Below are positions 23,506 to 24,186 of a stretch of DNA of 24,186 nt, one piece after another. Numbering within the stretch: position 1 is the first letter of the stretch; every line of letters begins with the position of its first letter. The DNA is from an uncultured Oscillospiraceae bacterium. GTDB lineage: Bacteria > Bacillota > Clostridia > Oscillospirales > Oscillospiraceae. Below the pieces are notes generated by a model. It was not told the DNA's origin and did not search any database. It saw nothing but the letters and a program-made list of their open reading frames with translations. The stretch spans positions 1 through 24,186 of the forward strand of contig CAJUEG010000041.1 in the NCBI GenBank assembly GCA_910584835.1, in the 5' to 3' direction. Made by a program: the position numbers and the translations under genes.

Positions 23506-23991
23506 ATGGTCAATATTGTGTTAGTTGAGCCGGAAATCCCGCAGAACTGCGGCAATATCGCCCGCACCTGTGCCGCCACCCGGTGCCGCCTGCACCTGGT
23601 GGAACCCCTGGGCTTCGACATCAGCGAAAAGGCGGTGAAGCGGGCGGGGCTGGACTACTGGCCCATGGTAGACCTGTCTGTCTACCCCAGCCTGGACGAC
23701 CTCTTTCGGCGCTGCGACCCCTCCGAGCTGTGGCTGGCCACCACCAAAGCCCCCCGGGATTATTCTCAGGCCCGGTTCCGGGACGGGTGCTGGCTGTTTT
23801 TCGGCAGGGAGACCGCCGGCCTGCCCGAGTGGTTCCGGCTGGCCCACGCCCAGCGGTGCATCCGCATCCCCATGCGCGAGGATGCCCGCAGCCTGAACCT
23901 GGCAAACTCGGTGGCCGTGCTGGCCTACGAGGCCCTGAAGCAGCAGGGCTTTCCGGGCTTGAGCGGGGTTGGGGAGATGGCGCCGACATAA
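23506..23991 (+). CDS. trmL: tRNA (cytidine/uridine-34 2'-O)-methyltransferase TrmL
   Basis: This 161-aa SPOUT (trefoil-knot) methyltransferase uses S-adenosylmethionine to methylate the ribose of wobble position 34 in leucine tRNAs. The three SPOUT motifs are visible: PEIPQNCGNIARTCAAT near the start, LFFGRETAGLPE in the middle and IPMREDARSLNLANSVAV, with the family-typical RSLNLxNSVA knot, near the end. Length equals the family norm. The ATG at 23506 is preferred because the protein then begins MVNIVLVEPEIP as expected; the ribosome site (GGGGG at 23496-23500) is weak. It has its own promoter. No terminator is seen before pgk, 44 nt downstream. Confidence 0.94.
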   Translation: MVNIVLVEPEIPQNCGNIARTCAATRCRLHLVEPLGFDISEKAVKRAGLDYWPMVDLSVYPSLDDLFRRCDPSELWLATTKAPRDYSQARFRDGCWLFFGRETAGLPEWFRLAHAQRCIRIPMREDARSLNLANSVAVLAYEALKQQGFPGLSGVGEMAPT

Positions 23992-24035
23992 TTCAGAACA
24001 CTTCAAATTGTAATAATGAAAGGAGCCAGATCACC

Positions 24036-24186
24036 ATGAATTACAACAAGAAGACGGTCAAGGACATTGACGTGAAGGGCAAGAAGGTTCTCCTGCGCTG
24101 CGACTTCAACGTGCCCATGGCCAAGGACGGCAGCGGCGTCATCACCGACGACAAGCGCATCCGCGCCGCCCTGCCCACCATCCAGT
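24036..24186 (+). CDS. pgk: Phosphoglycerate kinase, N-terminal part (cut by window end)
   Basis: The first 50 residues are visible: MNYNKKTVKDIDVKGKKVLL followed by RCDFNVPM and DDKRIRAALPTI. These contain the hallmark LxRxDFNVP substrate-binding segment and the R-I-x-A-x-LPTI motif of the N-terminal domain of phosphoglycerate kinase, the glycolytic enzyme converting 1,3-bisphosphoglycerate and ADP to 3-phosphoglycerate and ATP. AAAGGAG (24018-24024) precedes the ATG. The rest of the gene lies beyond the window. It is in the same direction as trmL and could be reached by read-through; no clear promoter of its own is visible in the 44-nt gap. Confidence 0.97.
   Translation, partial: MNYNKKTVKDIDVKGKKVLLRCDFNVPMAKDGSGVITDDKRIRAALPTIQ

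Overview
The window is a high-G+C, Gram-positive-type chromosomal segment. The best guess is a motile, anaerobic gut-type Clostridia (Oscillospiraceae-like, e.g. the Intestinimonas/Oscillibacter/Flavonifractor neighbourhood). This rests on S-layer-homology (SLH) surface proteins, a FlhB-C-like flagellar protein, CheA, a BirA-type operator at bioY, canonical sigma-A promoters and strong AGGAGG ribosome sites, all in GC-rich DNA. The genus is an inference. No rRNA, tRNA, CRISPR, phage or insertion sequence was seen.

Left part (1-13790), motility and cell surface. A partial cheA runs leftward from a candidate sigma-28 (SigD/FliA) promoter. Divergent from it, six genes run rightward: a FliK/YlqG-like protein, a FlhB-C-terminal-like (FlhX/YlqH) protein, a PilZ protein, two very large secreted SLH proteins (1733 and 1210 aa) and a second PilZ protein. 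A 20-bp perfect hairpin closes the group. Two predicted c-di-GMP receptors flanking two S-layer-type proteins beside flagellar genes suggest a motility/surface switch.

Middle part (13791-18017). A MATE exporter with its own promoter converges on a small SprA-like HExxH protein through a bidirectional terminator. Then, all leftward, come a small XRE regulator, the biotin transporter bioY and a FadR-like GntR/FCD regulator. bioY has a textbook promoter whose -10 is embedded in a BirA-like inverted repeat.

Right part (18018-23325) is the most interesting. A four-gene operon encodes HypB, a 931-aa multi-[Fe-S] flavin NAD(P)H-type oxidoreductase, HypA and a polytopic membrane protein (DUF5692-like). 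It has its own sigma-A promoter and a strong terminator. No nickel hydrogenase subunits or other Hyp proteins accompany it. The divergent GntR gene and the operon each carry a TGGT-N3-ACCA palindrome at the same place just after the predicted transcription start, so the regulator probably controls itself and the operon. This looks like a self-contained, ligand-regulated, possibly nickel-dependent redox module.

The right end (23400-24186) is housekeeping: trmL with its own promoter, followed by the start of pgk.
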